Positions 43,214 through 53,392 are shown, counted from the stretch's first letter. The stretch: DNA of 64,000 nt from CADCWK01 sp965218235 (GCA_965218235.1 OZ244596.1:310001-374000), one strand, 5' to 3'. Notes: generated by a model from the sequence alone, not told the origin. Translations and numbers: made by a program.

Positions 43214-45196
43214 ATGACCGATATCCTGTCAGCTATCACGACCCGGACGATCCCCAGCAGTGTCCTGATCGAGGACGTCCTTCCCCAGATTGACTGCGGG
43301 CGTTACCCGGTCAAGCGCGAGGTCGGCGACACGCTGACGGTCTCCGCGGACATCTTCAAGGACGGCCACGACGCGCTGGGCGCCGTCGTCCGCTACCGTC
43401 GCGTGGACGAGGACGACTGGCACGAGGCGGAGATGGCGTTCGTCGACAACGACCGCTGGGCCGGGTCGTTCCCACTGACCGAGAACACCCGTTACGTCTA
43501 CACCGTCATGGCCTTTCCCGATGCCTTCGCGACCTGGCGGGACGAGATCGAGAAGAAGATCGCCGCCGACGTCGAGGTCCATCTGGAAGCACAGGAGGGG
43601 ATCGCGCTGGTCCTCGATGCGGCCGCGCGGGCCGGAGGCTCCGATCAGGACCAGCTCGAGGCCGCCGTCGCCGAGGCCCGCGCCGCCGCCGACTCTCCGG
43701 CCGCCGCTCATCTGCTGATGACCGATGCAGTCGTCGCCCTGATGCATCGCCACCGGTCGCGAGCGCTGGCCAGCACCTTCGACCGCGAGCTCACCGTCGT
43801 GGTCGACCGCGTTCGGGCCCGTTACGCCTCGTGGTACTCGCTCTTCCCGCGCTCAGCCGGTACCGTCGCGGGCCGGAGCGCGACCTTTCGGGACGTCGTC
43901 GACCAACTTCCCCGACTGGAGGCAATGGGCTTCGACGTCCTCTACTTCACGCCAATCCACCCGATCGGCTCGACCAACAAGAAGGGGAAGAACAACACGC
44001 TCGGTGGCGGACCGAACGACCCCGGCGTTCCCTACGCCATCGGCTCCCCGGCCGGCGGCCATGATGCCGTCGACCCTCACCTCGGCACGCTGGAGGACTT
44101 CGACGAGCTTGTCCGGGAGGCCGCTGCCCGCGGAATGGAGATCGCCCTCGACTACGCGATCAACGCCTCGCCGGACCACCCCTGGATTCGCGATCACCCG
44201 GACTGGTTCTTCGTCCGCCCCGACGGCTCGATCCGCTACGCCGAGAACCCCCCGAAGAAGTACCAGGACGTCCACCCGCTGAACTGGGAATCGGCCGACT
44301 GGAGGGCCCTTTGGGACGAGCAGCTTCGGGTGATCCGCTTCTGGGTGGACCACGGGGTCAAGACCTTCCGGGTCGACAACCCCCACACCAAGCCGACGGT
44401 CTTCTGGGAGTGGCTGATCAACGAGATCCAGCGGACGAACCCGGAGGTTATCTTCCTCTCCGAGGCGTTCACCCGACCAAAGGTGATGAAGGCGCTGGCC
44501 AAGGCCGGCTACACACAGTCGTACACCTACTTCACCTGGCGCAACACCAAGGTCGAGCTGAGCGAGTACCTGACCGAGCTGACCCAGGACGAGCCCAAGG
44601 AGTACATGCGCGGAAACTTCTTCACCAACACCCACGACATCCTGCCCTACATCCTCCAGCAGGGCGGCCGGGCCGCCTTCCAGAGCCGCTTCCTGCTCGC
44701 CGCGACACTGTCCTCGGTTTACGGCATCTACAGCGGCTTCGAGCTCTGCGAGAACACACCGGTCTCTGGTCGCGAGGAGTATCTGAACTCGGAGAAGTAC
44801 GAGTACAAGGTCTGGGACTGGGACCGGCCGGGCAACATCGTGCCGCTGATCAGCCAGGTCAACCGGATTCGGGACGAACACCCCGCCCTGCAGGAGTATG
44901 ACAACCTGCGCTTCTTCCAGGCCGAGAACCCGCAGATCCTCGCCTACGGCAAGTCGATGCCGGACGGCTCGGACAACATCGTCATCGCGGTCAATCTCGA
45001 CCCGTTCAACGTCCATGACTCCTGGGTCTACCTGCCGATCGAGCAGTTCGGCATCGCTGATGACGAGCCGTTCCAGGCATTCGAGCTGCTCTCGGGCGAG
45101 CGCTACGAGTGGCGTGGCGCGCGTCAGTACGTCCGGCTCGATCCGGAGCAGGTGCCCGGCCAGATCTTCCTGATCAGCCGCTTTGGCGTCTCCTGA
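43214..45196 (+). CDS. glgE: Alpha-1,4-glucan:maltose-1-phosphate maltosyltransferase GlgE
   Basis: A 660-aa GH13_3 enzyme that extends alpha-1,4-glucan using maltose-1-phosphate. It begins with IPSSVLIEDVLPQIDCGRYPVKREVGD, the usual GlgE N-terminus, followed by the helical insert domain S. The catalytic domain shows FDVLYFTPIHPIGSTNKKGKNN, FRVDNPHTKP with the nucleophile Asp, FLSEAFTRP with the acid Glu, and NTHDILPYIL. The ATG at 43214 has a strong AAGGAGAT site. treS and maltokinase follow on the same strand, so the GlgE pathway is encoded as a unit. It is divergent from the thrombospondin-repeat gene. Confidence 0.95.
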   Translation: MTDILSAITTRTIPSSVLIEDVLPQIDCGRYPVKREVGDTLTVSADIFKDGHDALGAVVRYRRVDEDDWHEAEMAFVDNDRWAGSFPLTENTRYVYTVMAFPDAFATWRDEIEKKIAADVEVHLEAQEGIALVLDAAARAGGSDQDQLEAAVAEARAAADSPAAAHLLMTDAVVALMHRHRSRALASTFDRELTVVVDRVRARYASWYSLFPRSAGTVAGRSATFRDVVDQLPRLEAMGFDVLYFTPIHPIGSTNKKGKNNTLGGGPNDPGVPYAIGSPAGGHDAVDPHLGTLEDFDELVREAAARGMEIALDYAINASPDHPWIRDHPDWFFVRPDGSIRYAENPPKKYQDVHPLNWESADWRALWDEQLRVIRFWVDHGVKTFRVDNPHTKPTVFWEWLINEIQRTNPEVIFLSEAFTRPKVMKALAKAGYTQSYTYFTWRNTKVELSEYLTELTQDEPKEYMRGNFFTNTHDILPYILQQGGRAAFQSRFLLAATLSSVYGIYSGFELCENTPVSGREEYLNSEKYEYKVWDWDRPGNIVPLISQVNRIRDEHPALQEYDNLRFFQAENPQILAYGKSMPDGSDNIVIAVNLDPFNVHDSWVYLPIEQFGIADDEPFQAFELLSGERYEWRGARQYVRLDPEQVPGQIFLISRFGVS

Positions 45197-45345
45197 GCCG
45201 ACCGTCCCCTCGGCGTCTGGAATGCGGTCGAGCGAGTGCCCACGAACGGCGCGCTCACCTCGTACAATCCGCTCACGAAGCCGACCAGTGACCGGAGCCG
45301 ATGGGCCGGACGCCCTCCCCGGCCCTACCCAACGAGAGTGGACGC

Positions 45346-47007
45346 ATGCTGACTGCCGATACGGAGTGGTTCAAAGACGCGGTCTTCTACCAAATTCCGG
45401 TCAAGTCCTTCAGTGATAGCAACGCCGATGGCATGGGCGACTTTCGCGGCCTGACGGAGAAGCTCGACTACATCAAGGATCTCGGCGTCGACTGCATCTG
45501 GATCATGCCGATGTTCCCCTCACCCTATCAGGACGACGGCTACGACATCGCCGACTTCTACTCGATCCACAGCGACTTCGGCACCCTCGACGACTTCCAG
45601 GAGTTCATCGAGGCCGCGCACGCCCGCGGTCTTCGCGTGATCGCCGATCTGGTCATGAACCACACCTCGGATCAGCACCCCTGGTTCCAGGAGTCCCGCA
45701 GCAGTCCGGACTCGCCGAAGCGCGACTGGTACGTCTGGAGCGACGACCCGACCCGCTACAGCGAGGTCCGAATCATCTTCACCGACACGGAGAGCTCCAA
45801 CTGGTCCTACGACCCCGTCGCGGGGCAGCACTACTGGCACCGCTTCTTCAGCCACCAGCCCGACCTCAATTTCGACAACCCGGCTGTCAGGGAGGAAATG
45901 TTCAACATTACTCGCTTCTGGCTGGACCTCGGGCTGGACGGGTTCCGCTGCGACGCCGTCCCGTACCTCTATGAACGGGACGGCACCAACGGCGAGAACC
46001 TCGAGGAGACCCACCAGTTCCTCCGCGACATGCGGGCGCTGGTCGATGTCGAGTACCCCGGCAAGATCCTGCTGGCCGAGGCCAACCAGTGGCCGAGCGA
46101 CGTCGTCGCCTACTTCGGAACGGTCGAGGAACCCGAGTTCCACATGGCCTTCCACTTCCCGCTGATGCCGCGCATGTTCATGGCGATGCGCCGCGAGACG
46201 AGGACGCCGATCGTCGAAGTGATGTCGCAGACCCCGGAAATTCCAAACGGCACCCAATGGGCGATCTTCCTCCGAAACCACGATGAGCTGACGCTGGAGA
46301 TGGTGACGGACGCGGACCGGGACTACATGTACTACGAGTACGCCAAAGACCCGCGAATGAAGATCAATGTCGGCATCCGACGCCGCCTCGCGCCGCTGCT
46401 GGAAAACGGCCGGCGCCAGATCGAGATGATGAACTCGCTGCTCCTGTCGATGCCGGGTACGCCGGTGATCTACTACGGCGACGAGATCGCGATGGGCGAT
46501 AACATCTACCTTGGCGATCGCAATGGCGTCCGCACGCCGATGCAGTGGAACGGCGACCGCAACGCCGGCTTCTCCCGTGCCGACTGGGCCCGGCTGTACT
46601 CGCCCGTCATCATGGACCCGGTCTACGGCTATCAGGGCGTCAACGTCGAGGCGCTGAGCCGGACGCCAACCTCGCTGCTGAACTGGATGAAGCGACTGAT
46701 CTCGATCCGAAAGCGCTACCAGGCGTTCGGCCGCGGATCACTGGAGTTCCTTCATCCGGACAACCTCCGCGTCATGCCCTACGTGCGGAAGTACGGCGAT
46801 GAGATCATCCTCTGCGTCGTGAACCTCTCCCGCTTCGTCCAGGCCTGCGAACTCGACCTGTCGGTCTACAAGGATTTCGTCCCCGTTGAGATGATCGGCG
46901 AAACACGGTTCCCCGCCGTCGGGGAACTCCCCTACTTCCTCACCCTCGGCCCGCACGCCTTCTACTGGTTCCGGCTCGAGGCTCCGCCGGCCGAGCAGCA
47001 ATTCTGA
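45346..47007 (+). CDS. treS: Trehalose synthase (maltose-trehalose isomerase)
   Basis: A 553-aa GH13_16 enzyme that interconverts trehalose and maltose. It starts WFKDAVFYQIPVKSFSDSNADGMGDF and has the catalytic DGFRCDAVPYL (Asp), ILLAEANQWP (Glu) and FLRNHDELTLE (Asp), with the family-typical MPRMFMAMRRE. It is the TreS-only form, without a fused maltokinase domain, and that activity is encoded by the next gene. The ATG at 45346 is favoured because the upstream in-frame start at 45301 adds unconserved sequence. It lies 149 bp after glgE. Confidence 0.95.
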   Translation: MLTADTEWFKDAVFYQIPVKSFSDSNADGMGDFRGLTEKLDYIKDLGVDCIWIMPMFPSPYQDDGYDIADFYSIHSDFGTLDDFQEFIEAAHARGLRVIADLVMNHTSDQHPWFQESRSSPDSPKRDWYVWSDDPTRYSEVRIIFTDTESSNWSYDPVAGQHYWHRFFSHQPDLNFDNPAVREEMFNITRFWLDLGLDGFRCDAVPYLYERDGTNGENLEETHQFLRDMRALVDVEYPGKILLAEANQWPSDVVAYFGTVEEPEFHMAFHFPLMPRMFMAMRRETRTPIVEVMSQTPEIPNGTQWAIFLRNHDELTLEMVTDADRDYMYYEYAKDPRMKINVGIRRRLAPLLENGRRQIEMMNSLLLSMPGTPVIYYGDEIAMGDNIYLGDRNGVRTPMQWNGDRNAGFSRADWARLYSPVIMDPVYGYQGVNVEALSRTPTSLLNWMKRLISIRKRYQAFGRGSLEFLHPDNLRVMPYVRKYGDEIILCVVNLSRFVQACELDLSVYKDFVPVEMIGETRFPAVGELPYFLTLGPHAFYWFRLEAPPAEQQF

Positions 47008-47106
47008 CGCCGCTCCTCATGCTCGTCGCCGTTCGAGACAGCGATCAACCGATTGACCCAACACGTCCGATCGACGCTGAAGCGATCGGCATCCCAGAGG
47101 TGACCT

Positions 47107-48669
47107 GTGGCTGACGACTCCACCCGCCTGCCCGACAGCGAGACGAACCTGAACGTCTCGTTAGCTATCGGTGGCCCGGCGGTCACGGCGGCGGACCTGA
47201 GGCTGGCCCTGGTCGGCGGCGCCGCTGACTGGGTCGCCGGTCGGCGGTGGTTCGGCGGCAAGTCCCGCACAATCGCCGAAGTCGTGGTCGACGACATCGC
47301 GCTCGATCCAATCGGCGACGAGATCGCGGGGCTGGCGATCGCTCGCCTGCTCTACGCCGATGGTGGCGAAGACCAGTACTTCCTGCCGATCCTCATCACC
47401 CCGACCCCATCGCCTGACAGCCAGACAATCGTCTCTCTAGGTGGAGACGTCCCGATGGCGATCGTCGACGGCACCGAGGAGGAACGCTTCCGGGGCTGGT
47501 TCCTCGCCGCGCTTGCCGAGGGACGGACGATCGATGCCGAGAACGGTGCGTTCCGGTTCGAGCCGACCGAAGTGCTCGGTGACTACCTTGCCGCGGCCCG
47601 ATCGGCCGAGAGCCGCCTAATCCGGAGCGAGCAGAGCAACTCGTCCGTGATCTACGGCGACGCGGTCATCGGCAAGCTGTTCCGGCGCCTTCAGCCGGGG
47701 ATCAATCCCGATCTGGAGATCGGCCGCTTCCTGACCGAGCACACCGGTTTCCGCGCCGCGCCGGCGCTGGTCGGCGGCGTCTCATATCTGGACGACCGTG
47801 GCGAGACGTCGGTCGGCGTTCTTCAGATCTTCATGCCAAACGCCGGCGATGCCTGGACCGCCACCCTCAGCGAGCTCGCCGACCTCGTCTCGCGGGCGAG
47901 TCAGGTGCCCACCGTCGATCTCCCGCCGGAGATGATCGACACGACCCAGGCCGCCCTGCTCGGCCAGCGGACCGCCGAGCTGCATGTCGCGCTGGCTTCT
48001 TCCGACACCGACGAGGCGTTCGTGCCGGAACCTGTCACTCCAGACGACGTCGCGGAGTGGGAAAGAGCGACGATCGCGTCGATCGAGGAGCAGCAGACGA
48101 TGCTGGACAACGCCCTGCCACGGCTCTCACCACTTCAGCAGCAGATGGTCGTCGCCGTCGACCTGAATCCAACGCGGCTGGCCGAACGGGTAGGTGGCTA
48201 CCGCTCCCTGGAAGGCACGGTCCGGATCCGGGTCCACGGCGACTACCACCTTGGTCAGATCCTGCGTGGGCTGATGGGCGACATCATCATCCTCGACTTC
48301 GAGGGCGAACCGTCCCGCGGCATCGCGGAGCGCCGGGCGAAGAGTGCCGCGCTCAAGGATGTCGCCGGAATCCTCCGTTCGCTCCGGTACGCCCGGGCGG
48401 CCGCGGTCAAGGCCCACGAGGGGGAACTCGACGAGCGGATCGTCGATCACTGGCTGGCCCAGTGGGAGTCGGCCAGCCGGGACGCCCTGATCGACGCCTA
48501 CCGGAAAGGAGCGGCTCCGTCGCCGCGTCCACTGGTGCCGACGGACGACGAGGCCTTTATGGCCGCCCTGCTCGCCTGGGAGCTCGACAAGGCCCTCTAT
48601 GAGCTCGCCTACGAGGCGAATAACCGGCCGACCTGGCTGGACGTCCCACTTATGACGCTCGCCACCTGA
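47107..48669 (+). CDS. mak: Maltokinase
   Basis: A 520-aa kinase that phosphorylates maltose to maltose-1-phosphate for GlgE. The N-terminal cap has WVAGRRWFGGKSRTI, typical of Mak/Pep2. The C-terminal lobe has the aminoglycoside-phosphotransferase-like catalytic loop RVHGDYHLGQIL and the metal-binding IIILDFEGEPSR, followed by KSAALKDVAGILRS. The GTG at 47107 follows AGAGGTG at proper spacing. Its place 99 bp after treS completes glgE-treS-mak. With treS separate, the pathway is the unfused version. Confidence 0.93.
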   Translation: MADDSTRLPDSETNLNVSLAIGGPAVTAADLRLALVGGAADWVAGRRWFGGKSRTIAEVVVDDIALDPIGDEIAGLAIARLLYADGGEDQYFLPILITPTPSPDSQTIVSLGGDVPMAIVDGTEEERFRGWFLAALAEGRTIDAENGAFRFEPTEVLGDYLAAARSAESRLIRSEQSNSSVIYGDAVIGKLFRRLQPGINPDLEIGRFLTEHTGFRAAPALVGGVSYLDDRGETSVGVLQIFMPNAGDAWTATLSELADLVSRASQVPTVDLPPEMIDTTQAALLGQRTAELHVALASSDTDEAFVPEPVTPDDVAEWERATIASIEEQQTMLDNALPRLSPLQQQMVVAVDLNPTRLAERVGGYRSLEGTVRIRVHGDYHLGQILRGLMGDIIILDFEGEPSRGIAERRAKSAALKDVAGILRSLRYARAAAVKAHEGELDERIVDHWLAQWESASRDALIDAYRKGAAPSPRPLVPTDDEAFMAALLAWELDKALYELAYEANNRPTWLDVPLMTLAT

Positions 48670-48744
48670 TCCTGGGTCAACGCTGGCGGGGCACCGCGTC
48701 GCTGGGTCATCCGCTTGTTCGACGCATTGCGCGCGTATCAGAGT

Positions 48745-48769
48745 GGCCCGCACCCATGAGATGCGGGCC
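48745..48769. terminator. Hairpin between convergent mak and GH57 genes
   Basis: GGCCCGCA (48745-48752) pairs with TGCGGGCC (48762-48769) around a 9-nt loop in the convergent gap. There is no U-tract. A bidirectional terminator role is inferred from position. Confidence 0.55.
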
Positions 48770-48796
48770 GCATTGCCGCTCGGACGCGAAACCCAA

Positions 48797-50533
48797 CTAC
48801 GCCGGCGTCGGAGCCGGTAGGTCGGCGAGCTTCGCCGAGCCCTGTCGAGCGGCGAAGACGCGGTAGTCGATGTTCGGGAACGGGTTGTCCCGTTCCTCCA
48901 GCTCGTCAAGGTAGGCTCGGTCCGCGGCGCTGACGGAGCCGCCGCTGACGGCCACGCCGACCAGCCGGTCGAAGCGCTCGGTGTGGTCGGTGAAGCGCTC
49001 GATCGCGTATTCCTTGGCCTGCCCAGTCGTGACGAGGAAGGGCCAGTCACTGCTTTCCAGCAGCAGGAGTTCACGGGCCGCCTGATCCAGCACTTCGCGT
49101 CGCTCGCCTTCCGCGTCCGGGAAGCGGGCGACCATCTCCTCCATCCGTGACTCGGCACCGTGGATGATGGGCCACATCCACTCGGTGTCGACGTTCAACC
49201 AGGTGAAGTGGGTACCGTTGGCGCCCCAACTGCCCTCGGGGACGTCCATCACCTTCTCGGGCGGGTAGTCCTCGACGATCCCGCTGGCCGTCGTCAGGTC
49301 GACGATCGGGCTGGCGGCCAGACCGCGCAGGACGCCCTTGAGCCAGTCGACGCCCTCGAACCACCAGTGGCCGAACAGCTCCGTATCGTAGTTCGAGGCG
49401 ATCACGCCGGGCTTGCCGTGCTCATCGGCGTACTCGGTGAGGAGCTCCTCGACGAGACCGACGAAATGCGCGGCGTGGTCGCCAGTCCGGCTGCTCGCCA
49501 CGGCCGGGTCATAGGCCTCCTTTCCGCCGAGATCGACGCCCGGTCCGGTGATCCGCCAGTACTGCATTCCCGAGACCGCATCCTTGCGGTGGAACTCGCG
49601 GTAGACACCGTCACCGGGGTAGCCGAAGTCGCCCGACCAGACCTGCTGGGACGTCCGGTTGTTCCGGGCCAGGACGGCGACCTCACCAGGCGCGTCGCCG
49701 ACCCAATACGCCTGGTAGGTCGTGCCCGGTTCGCGCTGCTCATCGGGACCGAGCGGGACCGAGTAGCGCTGCGTCACCATCCCGTAGGAGCCGATCGCGT
49801 CGCCGGCGGCGCGGCCGACGGGCTTGCCACCCTCGACGAGGTGGGTCTCACTGAAGAAGACCTGGATGCCCTGCGCGGCCAGGAACGACTCCAGGCCGGG
49901 GCGCCGAACGGGATGGTCCGGGTCGGTCGTGTCCATCGCCGCCGGACGGTAGGCGCACTCCGGCAGCCAGATCGCCTTCGGCGCCCGGCCGAAGTGGCGA
50001 TGGTACGACGCGACGCCGGTCGCGAGTTGCCCATAGATCGTCGAGTCGCGCGAGACGAGCGGCAGATAGCCGTGGGTCGCGGCGCTGGTCGAGATTTCGA
50101 TCCTTCCGCGGTCCTGCAATGCCTTGAAGGCGCCGATCAGGTCGCGGCCGAACCGGTCGGTGAACGAGCTGAGGGTGCGGGCGTACCACTGGTTGTAGTA
50201 CCGCGCCAGCCCGACCATCCCGACGTCGTTCGCCTCCTCGAACCGGGGGATGTCGGCGGCTGCCCAGGCGGAGCGCTCGGCCGCGTAGACGACGAAGTGC
50301 TCGGCGATCAGGGCGTCGGCGAGCTGCTCGGCCAGGATCGGCGTGATGCCGACCGTCAGCCGAAAGTCGACGCCTTCCTCCTCGAGATCGTAGAGCGCGT
50401 TCAACAGGGGCAGGTAGGTCTCGGCAATCGCCTCGTGGACCCACTCCTCACCATGCGGCCACATTCCGGCCTCCCGAGCGTACGGGAGATGGCTGTGGAG
50501 GACGAAAGTGAATGCTCCGCGAGTTGTCGTCAT
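48797..50533 (-). CDS. GH57 family 1,4-alpha-glucan branching enzyme
   Basis: A 578-aa GH57 protein. It starts GAFTFVLHSHLPYAREAGMWPHGEEW, the GH57 region 1 with the HSH motif. The nucleophile Glu is in AIWLPECAYRP near residue 193, and the acid Asp is in SNYDTELFGHWWFEG near 385. These regions match the branching-enzyme group (TK1436/TTHA1902-like) rather than GH57 amylases. It would introduce alpha-1,6 branches into GlgE-made glucan in place of the usual GH13 GlgB, which is absent here. The ATG is at 50533. malQ lies 159 bp upstream on the same strand. Confidence 0.88.
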   Translation of the reverse strand: MTTTRGAFTFVLHSHLPYAREAGMWPHGEEWVHEAIAETYLPLLNALYDLEEEGVDFRLTVGITPILAEQLADALIAEHFVVYAAERSAWAAADIPRFEEANDVGMVGLARYYNQWYARTLSSFTDRFGRDLIGAFKALQDRGRIEISTSAATHGYLPLVSRDSTIYGQLATGVASYHRHFGRAPKAIWLPECAYRPAAMDTTDPDHPVRRPGLESFLAAQGIQVFFSETHLVEGGKPVGRAAGDAIGSYGMVTQRYSVPLGPDEQREPGTTYQAYWVGDAPGEVAVLARNNRTSQQVWSGDFGYPGDGVYREFHRKDAVSGMQYWRITGPGVDLGGKEAYDPAVASSRTGDHAAHFVGLVEELLTEYADEHGKPGVIASNYDTELFGHWWFEGVDWLKGVLRGLAASPIVDLTTASGIVEDYPPEKVMDVPEGSWGANGTHFTWLNVDTEWMWPIIHGAESRMEEMVARFPDAEGERREVLDQAARELLLLESSDWPFLVTTGQAKEYAIERFTDHTERFDRLVGVAVSGGSVSAADRAYLDELEERDNPFPNIDYRVFAARQGSAKLADLPAPTPA

Positions 50534-50692
50534 AGGGGAATCTCCTTCCCGGAAATCAGGGCGACCGCGAGATCGTCGCGCCTTTTCCGATCGATCGTCT
50601 CTTCAGGATCTGGAACATCCTGGCGGCCGTTGGCCAGGCGCCAGACATTGGCTGGGCGGTGTTGGCAAACAGTATCCATCGTGTGGGGTGAA

Positions 50693-52261
50693 TCAGGACC
50701 GGAGAGGGTGGGCGGTGTCCGGTGCCGTGTAGTCATAGGGATCGTACTCCCGCTCCGTCGATATCGGGAGCTGGCGGCCGTAGATCGACGTCATCTCGTC
50801 GAGGTCGGCGGCAAGACCGGTGTGGAGCTGGTGCTCGTGGTAGCGCCAGCCCCAGTTCCCACCCAACCGGCCCGGCGTGTTCATCCGGCCCTCGTCTCCC
50901 AGCCGCATCACGTCCTGGAGCGGGAAGATCGCGGTGTCGGCGACGGACGACAGCGCGGTACGGATGAGATCCCAGGCGATATCGGAACCATCCCGGCCCA
51001 GGTACCGCTGCACCTCCTGGCGTTGCTCGTCGCCCAGATGATGGAACCAGCCGACGGTCGTCTCGTTGTCGTGCGTCGCGCTGTAGACGACGGTGTCCGC
51101 CTCATCGTAATTGTGCGGGAGGTAGACGTTGTCCGGCCCGTCCCCGAACGCGAACTGGAGCACCTTCATGCCGGGGATCTCAAGCTCGCGTCGCAGGGCG
51201 ACCACGTCCTCGGTGATGATGCCGAGATCCTCCGCGATGAAGGGGACGTCACCGAGCCGGGCACGGATCGCGGAGAAGAGCTCGGCACCCGGTGCCATCT
51301 GCCACTCGCCGGGCTTGGCGTCTTCAGAGCCGTAGGGTACTGCCCAGGCCGCCGCGAAGCCCCGGAAGTGATCGACCCGGATGATGTCCACTTGAGCGAG
51401 GATCGCCCGGACCCGATCGATCCACCAGGCGAAGCCCGTCCGCGCAAGTTCGTGCCAGTCGTAGTGCGGGTTGCCCCAGAGCTGACCGGTCGGCGAGAAA
51501 TAATCGGGCGGGACGCCCGCGATGACCTCGGGCCGGCCGGCCGCATCGAGCCGGAAGACCGCCTGATTCGCCCAGACATCGGAACTGTCCAGCGCGACGA
51601 AGATCGGGATGTCGCCGATGATCTGGATGTCGCGGTCGTTGGCGTACCCCTTCAGCGTCGTCCACTGACGGCGGAACTGGAACTGGATGAACTGCTGAAA
51701 GGCGATCTCCTCCGCCCACTCCGATCGCGCCCGGTCGAGCGCCGCCGGCTCGTGCCGTCTCAGCGGAGCGTCCCAGGTCCACCAGGCCGTCCCGCCGGTC
51801 GCGGCCTTGGCGGCCTGGAAGATCGCAACGTCCAGGAGCCAGTCCGCCTCGGCATCGCGGAAGGCCGCGAACTCGGCGTTCCGGACTGGATCGTTCTGCT
51901 CGAGGTGGCGCTCGTACGCCCGCCGGAGCAGCGGCATCTTGAACGCGTTGACGGCGCCGAAGTCCACATCCCAGTCGCGGAACTCGGGAATCTGGCCGAA
52001 GTCCTCCGGCCGGAGGAGCCCCTCGCCACCGAGCCATTCCAGCGAGACCAGCAACGGGTTCCCGGCGAACGCCGATGGCGATGCGTAGGGCGAGTCACCG
52101 AGGCCGGTCGGCCCAAGCGGCATCAGTTGCCAGCGCCGCTGGCCGGCTGTCCCGAGCCAGTCGATGAAGCGGAAGGCGGCCGGTCCCAGATCGCCGATCC
52201 CGTGCGGTCCCGGGAAGGAGGTCGGATGGACGAGCACACCGCTCACCCGGTCTCGAGGCAT
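50693..52261 (-). CDS. malQ: 4-alpha-glucanotransferase (amylomaltase)
   Basis: A 522-aa GH77 enzyme that transfers alpha-1,4-glucan segments between maltodextrins. Characteristic regions are SGVLVHPTSFPGPHGIGDLG, PLGPTGLGDSPYASPSAFAGNPLL, the nucleophile in IIRVDHFRGFAAAW, the acid in FIAEDLGIIT, and YSATHDNETTVGW. Length is normal. The ATG at 52261 opens at the first conserved block. Together with GlgX it recycles the products of glycogen breakdown. It may be co-transcribed with the GH57 enzyme. mreB ends 126 bp upstream on the same strand. Confidence 0.94.
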   Translation of the reverse strand: MPRDRVSGVLVHPTSFPGPHGIGDLGPAAFRFIDWLGTAGQRRWQLMPLGPTGLGDSPYASPSAFAGNPLLVSLEWLGGEGLLRPEDFGQIPEFRDWDVDFGAVNAFKMPLLRRAYERHLEQNDPVRNAEFAAFRDAEADWLLDVAIFQAAKAATGGTAWWTWDAPLRRHEPAALDRARSEWAEEIAFQQFIQFQFRRQWTTLKGYANDRDIQIIGDIPIFVALDSSDVWANQAVFRLDAAGRPEVIAGVPPDYFSPTGQLWGNPHYDWHELARTGFAWWIDRVRAILAQVDIIRVDHFRGFAAAWAVPYGSEDAKPGEWQMAPGAELFSAIRARLGDVPFIAEDLGIITEDVVALRRELEIPGMKVLQFAFGDGPDNVYLPHNYDEADTVVYSATHDNETTVGWFHHLGDEQRQEVQRYLGRDGSDIAWDLIRTALSSVADTAIFPLQDVMRLGDEGRMNTPGRLGGNWGWRYHEHQLHTGLAADLDEMTSIYGRQLPISTEREYDPYDYTAPDTAHPLRS

Positions 52262-52387
52262 GTCAGGCTCTTTCTGCGTTGGACGAACGATCCCGGATGA
52301 ACATGGCGACTTCCCCAGAGCTCTTGACCCATACGGCGTGGATCGTCAATGCGGATGCGTGGCGGACGCAAGGACCCGACCGATCGG

Positions 52388-53392
52388 CTAGGGCTCTTCC
52401 AGGCTGTCACGCAGGATGTCGAGATGCTCTATTGCCATTCCCGTGCCCATCGCCACACAGGAGAGCGGGTCGTCGGCGACGTAGCACGGTACACCCGTGA
52501 CTTCCATCAGGAGATCCGGCAGGTGCCGCAACAGCGCCCCGCCGCCGGTCAGGATCATGCCCTTGTCGATGATGTCGGACGAGAGCTCCGGTGGCGTCTC
52601 CTCCAGCACGGCCCGGACGGCGCCGATGATCGCCTCGAGCGGCTCGGTGATGGCGTCGGTGATCTCGTTGGCGTGGACCTGGACCGTCCGCGGCAGGCCG
52701 GCAACCTCGTCGCGGCCCCGGACCTCCATCATGACATCCTCTTCGACCGGCATGGCGCTGCCAATCGCGATCTTGACCTCCTCGGCGGTCCGCTCACCGA
52801 TCCGGAGGTTGTACTTCCGCTTGATGTAGTTGGCGATCGCCTCGTCGAACCGGTTGCCGCCGACCCGCAGGGACCGGGCGACCACCGTTCCGTTCAGGGA
52901 GATGACCGCCACCTCGGTCGTCCCGCCGCCGATGTCGATGATCATGTTGCCGGATGGGTCGGCGACCGGAACCTTGGCGCCGATCGCCGCGGCCAGCGGT
53001 TCACTGATCAGGTAGGCTCGCCGGGCGCCGGCATTCAGCGCCGCGTCGCGGACGGCTCGACGCTCGACTCCGGTGACACCCGCCGGGACGCAGATCATGA
53101 CCTCCGGCCGGACGAGTGAGAACCGGCCACAGCTCTTGTTGATGAAGTACTTGAGCATCTCCTGAGTCACGATGTAGTCGGCGATGACGCCGTCGCGCAT
53201 GGGACGGACGACCTCGATCGTGTCACGGGGCTCGCGGCCGAGCATGTTCCGCGCTTCGATCCCGACCGCCTTGACGCGGCCGTCCTTGGCGGAGATGGCG
53301 ACGACCGAGGGTTCGTTGATGACGATCCCGCGTCCACGCAGATAGACGAGAACGTTCGCGGTTCCGAGGTCGATGCCGATCTGTTTTGCCAC
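52388..53392 (-). CDS. mreB: Rod-shape determining protein MreB
   Basis: A 334-aa actin homologue that guides lateral wall synthesis. It has IGIDLGTANVLVYLRGRGI at the N-terminus, the MreB-typical VVRPMRDGVIADY, ICVPAGVTGVERRAV, the phosphate-2 loop IIDIGGGTTEVAVISL, RVGGNRFDEAI, and the adenosine motif ILTGGGALLRHL. Length is normal. mreC and mreD do not follow, so this is a solitary copy at least here. It ends 126 bp before the malQ start on the same strand. A divergent hypothetical gene begins 237 bp upstream. Confidence 0.95.
   Translation of the reverse strand: MAKQIGIDLGTANVLVYLRGRGIVINEPSVVAISAKDGRVKAVGIEARNMLGREPRDTIEVVRPMRDGVIADYIVTQEMLKYFINKSCGRFSLVRPEVMICVPAGVTGVERRAVRDAALNAGARRAYLISEPLAAAIGAKVPVADPSGNMIIDIGGGTTEVAVISLNGTVVARSLRVGGNRFDEAIANYIKRKYNLRIGERTAEEVKIAIGSAMPVEEDVMMEVRGRDEVAGLPRTVQVHANEITDAITEPLEAIIGAVRAVLEETPPELSSDIIDKGMILTGGGALLRHLPDLLMEVTGVPCYVADDPLSCVAMGTGMAIEHLDILRDSLEEP

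Noticed and set aside
49160..52300. 1046-residue open frame on the plus strand across the GH57 enzyme and malQ
   Set aside because: It spans two well-identified minus-strand genes and reads as compositional antisense.
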